51,846 nucleotides of DNA from Allomyces macrogynus ATCC 38327 (taxonomy: Eukaryota; Blastocladiomycota; Blastocladiomycetes; Blastocladiales; Blastocladiaceae). The position numbers were made by a program, and so were the translations under genes. Shown piece by piece: positions 20,668 to 31,614 of this stretch; position 1 is the first letter of the stretch; each line of letters starts with the position of its first letter. The stretch is from NCBI GenBank assembly GCA_000151295.1, contig GG745338.1, positions 115,364 through 167,209 of the forward strand, given 5' to 3'. Under the pieces are notes generated by a model, which saw only the letters and a program-made list of their open reading frames with translations, ran no database searches and was not told the origin of the DNA.

Positions 20668-23600
20668 ATGCTCACCAAGTTTGAGAGCAAGTCGAACCGC
20701 GTCAAGGGGCTCGCCTTCCACGCCAAGCGGCCCTGGATCCTCGCCTCGCTGCACAATGGCTCGATCCAGTGGTGGGACTACCGCATGGGCACGCTGCTCG
20801 ATCGCTTCGACGAGCACCAGGGTAAGTAGTGGTGCTGCTCTCTGCTCTCCCGTGTCGCGTTGATGCAAGTGTCCTTGCTGACCGTTCCCCGCTCGAAAGG
20901 CCCCGTGCGCGGCGTCGCCTTCCACCCGACGCAGCCGCTTTTCGTCTCGGGCGGCGACGACTACAAGATCAATGTCTGGAACTACAAGCAGCGCCGGTGC
21001 CTGTTTACGCTGCACGGCCACCTCGACTACATTCGCACCGTCTTCTTCCACCACGAGGCCCCCTGGATCATCTCGGCCTCAGACGACTACACGATCCGCA
21101 TCTGGAACTGGCAGTCGCGCACGTGTCTCGCCGTCCTGACCGGCCACAACCACTACGTCATGTCGGCGCAGTTCCACCCGAAAGAGGATCTCGTCGTCTC
21201 GGCCTCGCTCGACTTCACCGTGCGCGTCTGGGACATTTCGGGTCTGCGTAAGCGGCACGCCGCCGGGTCCGGCACGCCCGCGAGTTTGATGGGCGCGTCG
21301 GGCATGCCCGGTGGGATGGGCGGGATGCCCGGTGGGATGGGCGGTGTCGGTGGCATGGGCGGTGGGAGCGGCGGCGGTCTCGGCGGTCCGGGCGGCGCGG
21401 CGCGGTCGCTGCTCATGGACGACGGGCGCGCCGACCTGTTTGGCAACTCGGACGCGATTGTCAAGTACGTGCTCGAGGGCCACGACAAGGGGGTCAACTG
21501 GGCGGCGTTCCACCCGACGTTGCCGCTGATCGTGTCGGCGGGCGACGACCGGCAAATCAAGATTTGGCGCATGTCCGAGACCAAGGCCTGGGAAATGGAC
21601 ACGTTCCGCGGCCACTACAACAATATTTGCAACGCCATCTTCCACCCGCGCGCCGAACTCGTCTTGTCGGACGCCGAGGACAAGACGATTCGCGTCTGGG
21701 ACATGGCGCGCCGCACGATTGCGCAAACGTTCCGCCGCGAAAACGACCGGTTCTGGGTACTCGTCGCGCACCCGCACATCAACTTGTTTGCCGCGGGCCA
21801 CGATTCGGGCCTGATTGTCTTCAAGCTCGAGCGCGAGCGACCGGCCATGGCGCTCGCGCAGTCATCGCTCGTGTTTGTGCAGGGCCAGCACCTCGTCCAG
21901 TACGACTTGCAGTCGAAGCAGGAAAAGACGCTCGCGCAGGTCAAGCGCGGGCAAGGGTTCCAAGTGAGCCCGCGGTACTTGTCCTACAACCCGACGGAAA
22001 AGCTCGCGCTCGTCTCGGTGCCCGTCGAGGGCGGGCTCATTGAGCTATACTCGCTCGATGCCGCGCAGCGCGATCCCGTCAAGCTGCACGGCCACGTCGG
22101 CGCCTTTGTCGGTCGCAACCGGCTCACCGTGCTCGACAAGACGGCCGTCGCGCTGCACCTCTACGACTCGCGCGGGACCAAGCTCAAGGAGGTCAAGCTG
22201 CCGGCACCCGCGACCGAAATGTTTGCCGCGGGGATCGGCCACGTGGCGCTGTCGACGGGTACCTCGGTTGAGCTGTGGGACCTGCAGCAGGGCGCGCTCG
22301 TCGCTGAGCTGACTAATGTCAACAATGTCAAATACCTCGCGTGGTCCAACGACATGGCGCATGTCGCGCTACTCTCCAAGCACGTCATCACGATTTGCAC
22401 CAAGCAGCTCAAGCAGCTGGCCGTGATCCACGAGACGATTCGCGTCAAATCCGCCGTCTTTGACGGGACGGTGCTGATCTACACGACGCTCAACCACATC
22501 AAGTACGCGCTGCCGAACGGCGACACTGGCATTCTGTGCACGCTCGAGCAGCCGCTCTACCTGGTGCACGTGCACAACGACACGATCACGGCGCTCACGC
22601 GCGACCACAAGGTCACGACGCTGACCGTCGACACAACCGAGTACCGGTTCAAGCTCGCGCTCGTGAACCGCCAGTACGCGGCCGTGCTCAACATGATCCA
22701 GACGTCCAACTTGATTGGGCAGTCGATCATTGCCTACTTGCAAAAGAAGGGGTACCCGGACGTGGCGCTGCATTTCGTGCAGGACCCGCCGACGCGGTTC
22801 GAATTGGCGCTCGAATGCGGGCAGCTCGACGTTGCGCAGCAAGCGGCCGAGACCATGGATAACCCGCAGGCGTGGACGCGGCTCGGGACCGAGGCGTTGC
22901 GGCAGGGCCATATCGCGCTCGCCGAGACGGCCATGCAGCGCGTCAAGAACTTGCCGGGCCTGTCGCTGCTCTACTTGGCTACGGGCCAGGCCGACAAGCT
23001 GCACAAGATGCTCACGATCGCGCAGCACCGTGGGGACGTCATGGGGTGCATGCAGAACGCCGTCTACCTCGGGTCGGTCGAGGAGCGCGCGCGCGTGCTC
23101 GTCGACGCGGGCCAATTGTCGCTCGCGTGGTTGACTTGCTACACGCATGGGCTCACCGAGCTCGCCGAGCAGATTGCTGCGCGTGCAGGGCTCTCGCCGG
23201 AACAGCTCGAGGAGATCAAGGCCAAGGTGCCCGCCGACGCCGCACTGCTCGTCCCACCGCGGCCGGTTGCGCCCATGGTCGACAACTGGCCCGTGCTTGA
23301 TACCGCGCAGAACGGGTACTTCAGCAACCACGCTGCCGCGGCCACGACCTCGGCCACGCAGGCGCAGGCGCTCAGCTCTGCGGCCGTCGCCGCGGCCATG
23401 GAGTCGGTCACAGCCGACGTGCGGCAGCTCGCGCTTGACGACGGGTGGGGCGACGGTGCCGGCGACGCCACGACCAGGGCCGTGGGCAATGTGAACGAGA
23501 TTGACGAGGCCGGGTGGGGCTTTGACGACATGGACCTGCCGTCCGTCCCGACCGCATCCGCGGCCGCATCCGCGACACAGCCCGGTGCGCTGCAGCTCGA

Positions 23601-24495
23601 CGTGGTCCCGCTGCAGGGTCCCTCCAAGAAGCAGGCGTGGGCGCGCGGATCGACGGCACCCGTGGACCACATTCTCGCAGGGTCCTTCGAGTCAGCGTTT
23701 GCCGTCATGAACCGCACGCACGGGATCACGCATTTCGCGCCGCTCAAGCCGGAGGTCCTCTCGCTCTACTCGGCGGGCGCCGCGCACGTGGCCGCGCTCG
23801 AGTTGCCGCTCGCCGAAAACTGGGAGAACACGGACCCACTCCTGTCGCGTCCCGTGGCCGTCTTGACCCCCGCGTCCGTGCAATCCACGACGGCTGCCGA
23901 GGCCGCGCAGCTTACGTCGCAGGGCAACCTCGCCGCCGCTGTCGCGCAGTGGCGGCACGTCCTGCACCAGCTCGCACTCGTGGCATCGGGCGACGCGTCG
24001 GTGCGTGCGCAGATCGACCAGGCGCGCGAATACGTACACGGTCTGTCAATGGAACTCGCGCGGCGCGAACTCGACGCGACGAGCCCGGACCCGGCCCGGA
24101 GTCTGGCGCTCGCGGCCTACTTCACGCACGCCGCGCTGCAGCCCGTACACGTGCAACTGGCGCTGCGGTCAGCGACGGCGCAGGCGCGGAAGGCTGGGCA
24201 TTTCCCGCTCATGGCGCAGTTTGCGCGCCGGTTGTTGGATGCGAACCCGGCGCCCGCCGTCGCGCAAAACGCGCGCCAGTTTATTGCGCTCGCCGACGCG
24301 AATGCAGGCACGCCCGTGGACGCGAGTGTGGCTGGGGTGGCCTACGACCCGTTGCATGTCGTGCCGGTGTGTGCCAAGACGTTTACGCCGATTATGGCGG
24401 CGGAGCCGGCCAAGTGCCGGTTCTGCCATGCGACCTGCCAGCCGGACGCGCGCGGCGAGGCGTGCCCCGTGTGCATGCTCACGAACGTGCTGTGA
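20668..24495 (+). CDS. COP1/COPA: Coatomer subunit alpha (alpha-COP)
   Basis: Alpha-COP is the large scaffold subunit of the COPI coat that drives Golgi-to-ER and intra-Golgi retrograde transport; its propeller binds dilysine cargo tails. Exons are 20668-20821 and 20900-24495, in frame, giving 1249 residues. The start [20 protein letters not shown] is the invariant alpha-COP N-terminus. Six or more WD40 repeats follow ([18 protein letters not shown], then [16 protein letters not shown], then [20 protein letters not shown]). Next come the COPI WD-associated region ([20 protein letters not shown]) and alpha-solenoid, and finally the C-terminal domain that binds epsilon-COP, with paired Cys ([12 protein letters not shown]). 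Between WD repeats there is an unusual Gly/Met-rich linker at about 21291-21408. The only intron is 78 nt, near the 5' end. Confidence 0.97.
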
Positions 24496-25233
24496 AGAGG
24501 ATGTCGGTCGCACGCGGGCCAGAGGGCGGTTGAGGGGTATGGGTGTTGGATTCTTGTTTGGGTCAGCGCGTTTTGGTTTCGGTTTAGGTTCCTTTGTTTC
24601 GTCCAGCGTTCGATAAATAATTTGGTCGGCATGCTGCAGCGTTTCCTTCCTCGAATGTACGCAGGTCCAGCGTTCGTCCGATGGGGCAGCGCAACGATGG
24701 GGTACGGTGGAGCTAGCCGTTGTGCGCTGGACTGTGGAGCACTCCTGTCAACGTCGTCTCCGAAGGCATCATGCAGGTCTTGTTTTGAAGCATCGAACCT
24801 CTGGTTGACGTGCGCTGATCTTGGAGGTGGATGACCACGGCGGCATCAAAGTGCGATTCTGACGCGTTTCCACGTTGTGTCTCGCGTCTCCCACCTGCGG
24901 TCCTGTGCCGGCGCACGTCTGCACCTCCACGCGAGACAGCACGTGGGTACACGTAAGAATCGCACTTTTATGCCGCCGTGATCCTTGGCCAGTGATCAGC
25001 GATGCCGGGTTGGCACTTCGCGGTTGGCCCCCGGCCACCGACCCACGCGCCGCGCGTCGCTCTCCTCGCCATTTCCACCCATCGCCACGGTACACACTGC
25101 CCGCATTGCCGATTTGCTATTCGCGCCGACTTGCGCGTGTCCGACGCACGCGAGGCCGACGTTTCCCGCGCTCAACTTGACCATAGCGCGCCTCCAATCA
25201 TGATCGGCTAGCCCACTCCCCCCAACCATCACC
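24496..25233. other. Intergenic region with foldback element
   Basis: This is the alpha-COP 3' region followed by the Dbp5 promoter. It contains cgataaat at 24611-24618, 116 bases past the stop and a candidate 3'-end signal, and a long inverted repeat at about 24812-25000 described separately. No open frame of note. Confidence 0.6.
24812..25000. repeat. Long inverted repeat / MITE-like foldback element
   Basis: The arms 24836-24887 and 24929-24980 (52 nt each) are near-perfect reverse complements. The left arm starts cacggcggcatcaaagtgcg and the right arm ends cgcacttttatgccgccgtg. The similarity extends outward, with gaps, to gctgatc near 24814 and gatcagc near 24994. The loop is about 41 nt. 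Such a structure fits a non-autonomous inverted-repeat transposon or a hairpin in an intergenic transcript. No target-site duplication is certain. Confidence 0.8.
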
Positions 25234-26726
25234 ATGAGCCGACCGAGCAGTCCGAAAAAGAGCCCGATTGTGGCCAAGGCCACGCTGTCCGACCCCGCCC
25301 CTGCACCTGCGCCCGCGACAAGCAAAGCCTCGGCTGAGCTCGAGGCCGACCTCAACGACCTGACGCTCGAACAGCCCAAGGCCACGGGTCTCTACGAGGA
25401 ATTCGAGTCGCACGAGATCGAGGTCACGCTCGCCAACGACAGCCATGCCGCTGCGGCCGCGACCACGTTCGAGGCGCTCGGCCTGTGCGTGTTTCTTGAC
25501 CAATGAACGCAGTTCCTCGTCCGATCCCGTTAGTGACCCTGACCCGACTCTTTCCACTATGATTGTGAAGCGCACCCGAACTCCTCAAGGGACTCTACGC
25601 CATGAACTTCACCAAGCCGTCCAAGGTCCAGGAACGCGCGTTGCCGCTGCTGCTGCGCGACCCGCCGACCAACCTGATCGCGCAGTCGCAGTCTGGCACG
25701 GGCAAGACGGCGGCGTTTGCGCTGACCATGCTCTCGCGCATCGACTACACGGCCACGAACGCGCCGCCGCAGGCCGTCTGCATGACCAACACGCGCGAGC
25801 TGGCGTTGCAAATTGTCAAGGTCGTGCGGGAAATGGGCCAGTTTACGCCCGTGAAAGTGTGCATGGCTGTCAAAGACGAGGTGCCGCGCGGCGCTAAAGT
25901 CACTGACCATATCGTGATTGGCACGCCCGGCACGATCCTCGACCTGAACCGCAAGCGGCAATTGGATTTCAAGAACGTGAAAGTGTTGGTGCTCGATGAG
26001 GCCGATGCGATGCTCGACGCGCAGAATCTCGGCGAACAGTCGCGCCGCGTACGCCAGGTCATGCCCAAGATCGCGCAGGTGCTGCTCTTCTCGGCCACAT
26101 TCCCGGACCACGTCAAGTCGTTTGCGACGGCATTTGCGCCGTCGGCCAATATGATTGTGCTCAAACGCGAGGAAGTCAAGGTCGAGGCGATCAAGCAGTT
26201 TTACCTGCGCGTCAAGGGCGACAAGGCCGCCAAGTTTGAAAAACTCTCGGACCTCTACGGCCTCTTGACCGTCGGCCAGTCGATCATCTTCACGCAGACG
26301 AAAGCCACGGCCATGGACGTGGCCAAGCGCATGCAGGCGGAAGGACACCAGGTGTCGGTGATCACGGGCGACTTGATGCCGGCTGACCGCGACCAAGTCA
26401 TGGCCGATTTCCGGTCGGGCAAGTCCAAGGTCTTGATTGCGACCAACGTGCTCGCGCGCGGGATCGACGTGCCGCAAATCAATCTCGTCGTCAACTACGA
26501 CCTGCCCGTGGATGAGGCTGGCCGGCCGGACCTCGAAGTCTACGTGCACCGTATTGGCCGCACAGGTCGGTTTGGGAGGTCGGGCGTCTCGATTAACTTC
26601 ATTGACGGCGAGCGGGCCATGAGCATCCAGAACAAGATCGTCGCGCATTACGCGATGCAGATCACGGAAATGCCCGACGATTTCGAGGCCATGGAGAAGA
26701 TGTTGCGCGAGTTCAAGTTCAACTAA
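25234..26726 (+). CDS. DBP5: DEAD-box RNA helicase Dbp5/DDX19, mRNA export factor
   Basis: This ATP-dependent RNA helicase remodels mRNPs at the cytoplasmic face of the nuclear pore and acts in translation termination. Exons are 25234-25484 and 25571-26726, in frame, giving 468 residues. The N-terminal 80 residues are Ser/Pro/Ala-rich. The spliced phrase FEALGLAPELLKGLYAMNF and KPSKVQERALPLLL forms the Q-motif region typical of Dbp5. Motif I is AQSQSGTGKTAAF; Ia is TRELALQ; II is DEAD (VLDEADAML); III is SAT (LLFSATFPD); V is ARGIDVPQINLVVNYDLP; VI is HRIGRTGRFG. The C-terminus EAMEKMLREFKFN also fits. It converges on the ankyrin gene 265 bp downstream. Confidence 0.96.
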
Positions 26727-26991
26727 GGCTGGTGCCCGAGTTGCGCGGTGCGGCGGGTGTATTGACGCGAGTCGTCGTGGACCGTGATCGTGCGCGCCGA
26801 TTACAGTTTGCTCTAGTCGTGTTATTTATCGATTGTTGTCGTGTGCGCTTTCTCTTAGCTGCTGCTCGTGCCAGCTTCACATGAACTTTCATCGCCGATG
26901 AGCTCAAACGCAACTGAATCCAAAGGTATTGCCATTCGTACACCCCGTCCTCCATCCATGTCCCTCCCAATCTACACACGAGTCTCCTCTC

Positions 26992-29900
26992 TCACGCTCG
27001 AGTCGGCACGTGCTTCAAGTCCGTCCCATCCGCGTCCCCCTGCTCGAGGGCATCCAGCAACATCCTCTCTTCCATTGCGAGCCGAGCAACCACATCCCCG
27101 ACCGACTCGCTCGCATCCAAATCCGCCACCGACCCGGCCACCCCATCCTCCTGACCGCCAGCGGCCAGTAGGTCGAGCACCTCGCCATCCAACTCGCCCG
27201 AGATCCCATCCATCAGCTTCGCCTGCTCCACCTCGAGCGCGCGCAACCGCGCTTCCATCGCCGCGAGTTCCGGGTCGACCACCATGTCCATCTCGGCCTT
27301 CGCCGCTTCTCTAGGCGGATCACTTCTCGCGCTCTCGCCGAGCGCATCAGGCGACGCGAGGCGCGATGTCTTATCGTCGTCCTCCTCGAAAAACTCGGTC
27401 ACGCCAAATTCCTCGGCGAGTAGTCGCAGGTCCGTCTCGGATGCGGCCACCGGGTCGGCGAGCGCGTCGGCTGACGCGAGGTGCGCGTCGCTGCCGGTAA
27501 CGGACCGCAGCTGGGTGGCAGTAGGTTCCTCGACGTCGTCGGACGCAGCGACGGCGCTCGCGGACATGCGCGGCGGTGCGCTCGACGCGGATCTGTCGAG
27601 GTCGAAGCTCACGGAGAGCGCGTCGGCGTCGGCATCGACTGCGTCGGCATTGAAGACGGGCAGGGGGTCTTCGTGATCTGGCACGGGTGGCGCTGGTGAC
27701 TCGTCGGCCGCGGTCGTTTCGGGTGCTTGGTCCGGGGCCGGGGCCGGTACGGCCTCGCTCAGCGCGGGCTCCTGGGTCAGTTCTGCCACAGTCGCGTCGG
27801 GCGCTTGTTCCGCTGCCGGTTCCGGCAAAGCCGTACTCGGCGCTTGGTCCGTGGCCGGCGCCTGATCCATGGTCGGCTCCATGGCCAACTCCGGCGCTGC
27901 TGCCTCCGAGGGCGGTGATGGTGCGAGCGCCGAATCGAGCGACGGTTTCCCACCGGCCTCTTCGGGCAGGCCCGTGGTCACGACCGTTATGCTGGCCGCG
28001 GCGAGCTGCGACTCGGATGGCGGCAGCGGCGTCCTGCGCATGGCCGCGTCGACCTCGCGCACGTCCCCGTCGGCAAGGTGCGGCATTGTCGATCCGGGCA
28101 AGTGCGTTTGGCCGGCGAGGTCGGCGCTCGCGTGGACCGACGGGCCAGAGTTCGTGAGTAGTTGCGGTTCCGAGACGATGGGGTCGATGGGGTGGTCGAG
28201 GACCTGAGCGGGTGACGGGGCCGCGTCGGTTGGTTGAGATGGTTCGGCGTCGATGCTCGGTGGGGCGACGGGTTCGGCGGCGGCAGGATTGTTTGGTGGA
28301 ACAGGGTCGTCAACGACAGGAGCGTCGAGATTGTGGTCGCGCGACGAGGCGAGAAGGGGCATCGACCCCGGGAGCGCTGAGCGTGCGGCCAACGCCTGCT
28401 CACTGCCGTTGACGTGATCGTTTTTGGCGGGGCGCATGTGATCGGTCGACGAATCCGTGTCTGGGATGGGCGTGTTGTCAGGTTGCGCGTCTGGAACGTA
28501 ATCAGCGATGGACTCGTGCGGAGCGTGTGCGCTCGAGTCGCCGTTGGGCGTGGCCGCGACGCCCGTGCTCGTATCCCGGCCGGCCGCGAGAGCTTGCGAC
28601 AGCACCTCGTTCTTCTCCGACGACGGCACGCCCATGTACCGTGCAATCAGGTCGTCATCGTCGGCCACGGGCGCTTGCCGCGGCGCCTCGGCCGGCTTCT
28701 CGGCCGGAACACCCATGTACCGTGCAATCGGGTCGTCGTCGTCGGCCGCGGGGGCTTGCCGCGGTGCCTCGGTCGGTTTCTCGGACAGGACACCCATGTA
28801 ACGCGCAATCGGATCGTTGTCGTCGCTCGCCGTGGGTACCGCGGCGCATGGCTCGGCCGGCTCCTCGGCCGGCACGCCCAAGTACTTGGCAATCGGGTCC
28901 TCGTCGTCGTCATCCCTGCTCTTGCCCATGTACCGCGCAATCGGATCGTCGTCATCCTTTACTGCTGGTTTCGCGGCATCGTCGGCGTGCGCGCCCATGT
29001 ACTTGGCCATCGGGTCCTCGTCGTCACTCGCCGTATTCCCTTTCGCCGCGCCCATGTACTTGGCCATCGGATCTTCATCGTCGCCGCTGCCGTCCCCAGC
29101 CGTCTCCTTCAAGTACCGCGCCATCGTGTCGTTGTCGTTCTCGTCGACGCGCGGCGCGAGCAGCCGCTTGCTATTGGGCTTTTCGACGTGCACGATAGCT
29201 GGCGGCGGGGGCACATCCGCCGCAACCAACCCACCAGCTGCGCGAACGGCGTCGATCACCGCCGCGTTCCCGCCCTCGAGCGCATAATCGAGCGCCGATT
29301 TCCGCGACACCGCCGAGACATGGTTGATTCCCTTGGCGAGTACCGGCACGAGTTCCACGGCCGACTCGCGCACGGCGACATGCACCGGCGCCAACCCCGC
29401 GCCATTCTCCACCGTTTCTGCGGTGCTCGAGGGGACATGGTCGAGCAAGAACCGCACGGCGACCATGTGCCGGTGCGTGACGGCCACGTGCAGCGGCGTG
29501 TTCCCGTCGCGGTCCTTTGCGGCCGGATCAATCGCCGCCGCATGCAGGAGCAGGGCTACGAGCTGCACGGACGTGTCATGCTCGGCAACGGCGACGGCCA
29601 GGTGCAGCGGCGTTTGGTGCCGCGTGTTGCGTGCGTTGGCGTCGGCGCCGGCTTCGAGCAGGTAGTGCACGACGTCAGGCGCGCGGGAACGCGCGGAAAT
29701 GGCCAGGTGCAGCGGCGTGTTGCCGTCTCGGTCGGTGGAAGTGAGGCGCGCGCCGTGCCGCGCGAGCGGCGGGATGAGCGAGACGTGGCCGCCGTGGCAG
29801 GCGAGGTGCTGGATAACATGGTGGAAGGCAACGGTGAGTTTAAACTCAAGCTGGTGGAGGAAACAGAAGCGAGTGTCCGCACCAAGGGCGTCCACCCGCT

Positions 29901-31043
29901 GCTGTTGGCCGCATTGATCTGGTCCGGGAATGTTTCGGCGAGAAAGGTCGCGACGGGCAGGAACCCGTTGGTCGCAGCCAGGTGGATCGGATGGTCGCCG
30001 TCCTTGTTGGCAGCCGAGACCGAATGCGGCGCCACGAGCTTCACAAGCGACAGGCTGTTGAACGCGGCCGCTGTGTGCAACGGCGTGTTCCCGTCCGAGT
30101 CGGCGACCTGGAACGCCGTGCGGCACGACGACTCGAGCACGTGCTGTGCGAGCAGGTCGACGAGCGGCGTGTCCTGAGCGGCCGTGGCAATGTGCGGAAC
30201 AGATCGCAGTTGCCGAGCTGGATCCGGCATGCCCAGGTCGGTCTTGGTCCACCCGCCGACGGCTTGCACGTAGGCATTGGTCAGTGCCGTGGCCGAGGCC
30301 GAGTCGCGCACGTCGGCGATCACATGCAGCGCATGGGAGCCGGCCGCGTTACGCAGGTGCGCAGCGACCGGATCGGCCGCCACGACCGCTGCCAGCGCGG
30401 CGGGTGCGAGTTTCTCAATGCAGAAAAAGAGGTAGGCGTCCTGTTTGCCCGGCACGACAGTCCACTGGACGACGGGCGCGAGGACCTGGACGTACTCGCC
30501 CGGCGCGTCGACGCGAACAATCGCGGCGTGCACGGGCGTGAATCCGGCCGCGTCCGGTTGTGCGGACAGGGTTGCGGCCGGTTCCCTGCCGAGCGTCGCG
30601 ACAGCGCACTTGAGCGTCTCGGCATTGTCACCCTTGGCGATAGCAAGGTGGAGCAGGTTGCGCTGGTCGGTTGGAACGGGGATACGCCAGTCGGCGTTGC
30701 CGTCAAGTAGGGCCTTCAGTAATTCCGGGTTGACGGCGGTGATCATGACGGCCCAATGCAACGGCGTGAGCCCATGCTTGTCCGGCAAGTTGAAGGGGTT
30801 CTCGGCGGGCGGGAGCGACTTGACGTGCGCAGCCATGGCGGCGACGACCTGGTGCTGGTTGGCGGTGACGGCATAGTGGACGGGGCTGCCGGAAGCGTCG
30901 GAGAGCAGGTGTGCCCAATCGTGCTTGTGCGTCAGGACCGTCTTGATGTCGCCGGCCGCGGCGGCGTGGCACACGAGCGCTATCTCCTCGTGCGGATCGG
31001 CGGGTGGCGTGGGTGAAAAGCAGCATTGAAAGAGAAACGCCAT
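26992..31043 (-). CDS. Large ankyrin-repeat protein with repeated DPIARYMG motif
   Basis: Exons are 29883-31043 and 26992-29850, separated by a 32-nt intron, giving 1339 residues. The start MAFLFQCCFSP has a Cys pair that could be palmitoylated (inference). Residues 20 to about 560 carry many ankyrin repeats (GLTPLHWAVMITAV, DGNTPLHTAAAFNSLSLVKL, DGDHPIHLAATNGFLPVA, DGNTPLHLAISARSRAPDVV, HQTPLHLAVAVAEHD). Then comes an array of eight short units of the form DDDDP(I/M)A(R/K)Y(M/L)G, encoded at 28631-29142. A long Pro/Ala/Glu-rich disordered region follows. Near the C-terminus is a probable coiled coil (ELAAMEARLRALEVEQAKLM). The N-terminal half suggests a protein-binding scaffold. No catalytic domain was seen and no family is recognised beyond ankyrin. 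The ATG at 31043 is the first Met of the ankyrin frame; the frame is open further upstream, but that text is low complexity. Confidence 0.85.
28631..29142 (-). repeat. Array of eight DPIARYMG-type motif units in coding sequence
   Basis: On the plus strand the units appear as variants of cccatgtaccgcgcaatcgg followed by gtcgtcgtc. They start near 28631, 28712, 28793, 28874, 28926, 28992, 29048 and 29109. The first four are spaced 81 bp apart, with a shared 27-residue unit containing EKPAEAPRQAP and DDDDPIARYMG. The others are shorter. Unit sequences include DDEDPMAKYMG (twice), DDDDPIARYMG, DDEDPIAKYLG, DDNDPIARYMG and the degenerate DNDTMARYLK. The conserved residues suggest a selected binding motif rather than drift of a simple repeat. 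Confidence 0.9.
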
Positions 31044-31614
31044 GGTGCGGTGCGGTGCCGGCAGGGGCCAGTGGGGGGCCGGCTGGGAGAGAGCGTGGTG
31101 GGCGGATGGCGGTCGGTTGGCCGATGGCTGGACGTTGGGCGGTCGTCGTTTCTGGTATCCACGGCACGGCAGCGCTGAGAAGAATCGAATGCGGGCAGAT
31201 GCGAGCAGTCTCGTGCACTCGTTTGCGTTGAGCGCTCGCCGACGACGTCGTCGTGCGGTGCGGGTCGCGGAGGGCCCGGCAGCCGCGAGACGCTGGTGGG
31301 AGACACGGCGTGCCAGCGGCGTGAAGATGACGTGAAGACGTGTGGTGCGCGCTGTGGCTCGCTTCGGTTCGCCATCAAGCTTGTTGCCAGCACGCCGCAC
31401 CGCTGAGCGTGTCGGCCGCTGAACGGGCCGGCGTCGAGCGCGCCGGCGTCGAGCGCGCCGCCGCCGCTCTGCCGCGCCCTCCCGACTTGACCAACTCGTT
31501 CGACGCAACTTGCCGCACTGACCTGCCCTCGCGCCGCCCCGCTTCCGCGCTCCCGCTCCAACGACGCCGCCTTGTTTTGCTTCTGACACCGCCGCAAACG
31601 CGGCCTTCACCACC
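31044..31614. promoter_or_regulatory. Divergent promoter region, ankyrin protein / kexin
   Basis: This 571 bp lies between divergent starts. It contains a perfect 15-bp tandem duplication (gccggcgtcgagcgc twice, 31427-31456) about 160 bp upstream of the kexin ATG. The frames open through this region are low complexity. Confidence 0.45.

Noticed and set aside
22369..23670. Long minus-strand open frame opposite alpha-COP
   Set aside because: It is an antisense shadow; the plus strand encodes conserved alpha-COP throughout.
25557..26648. Long minus-strand open frame opposite Dbp5
   Set aside because: It is an antisense shadow of the helicase gene with no recognisable domain.
28631..29142. CRISPR-like regular repeats
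   Set aside because: The units lie in a conserved protein-coding frame of a eukaryotic gene and vary at synonymous sites; they are a protein repeat.
28414..30177. Long plus-strand open frame (587 residues) opposite the ankyrin gene
   Set aside because: It is an antisense shadow of GC-rich coding sequence. It is rich in Arg and Val and has no domain, while the minus strand has clear ankyrin repeats.
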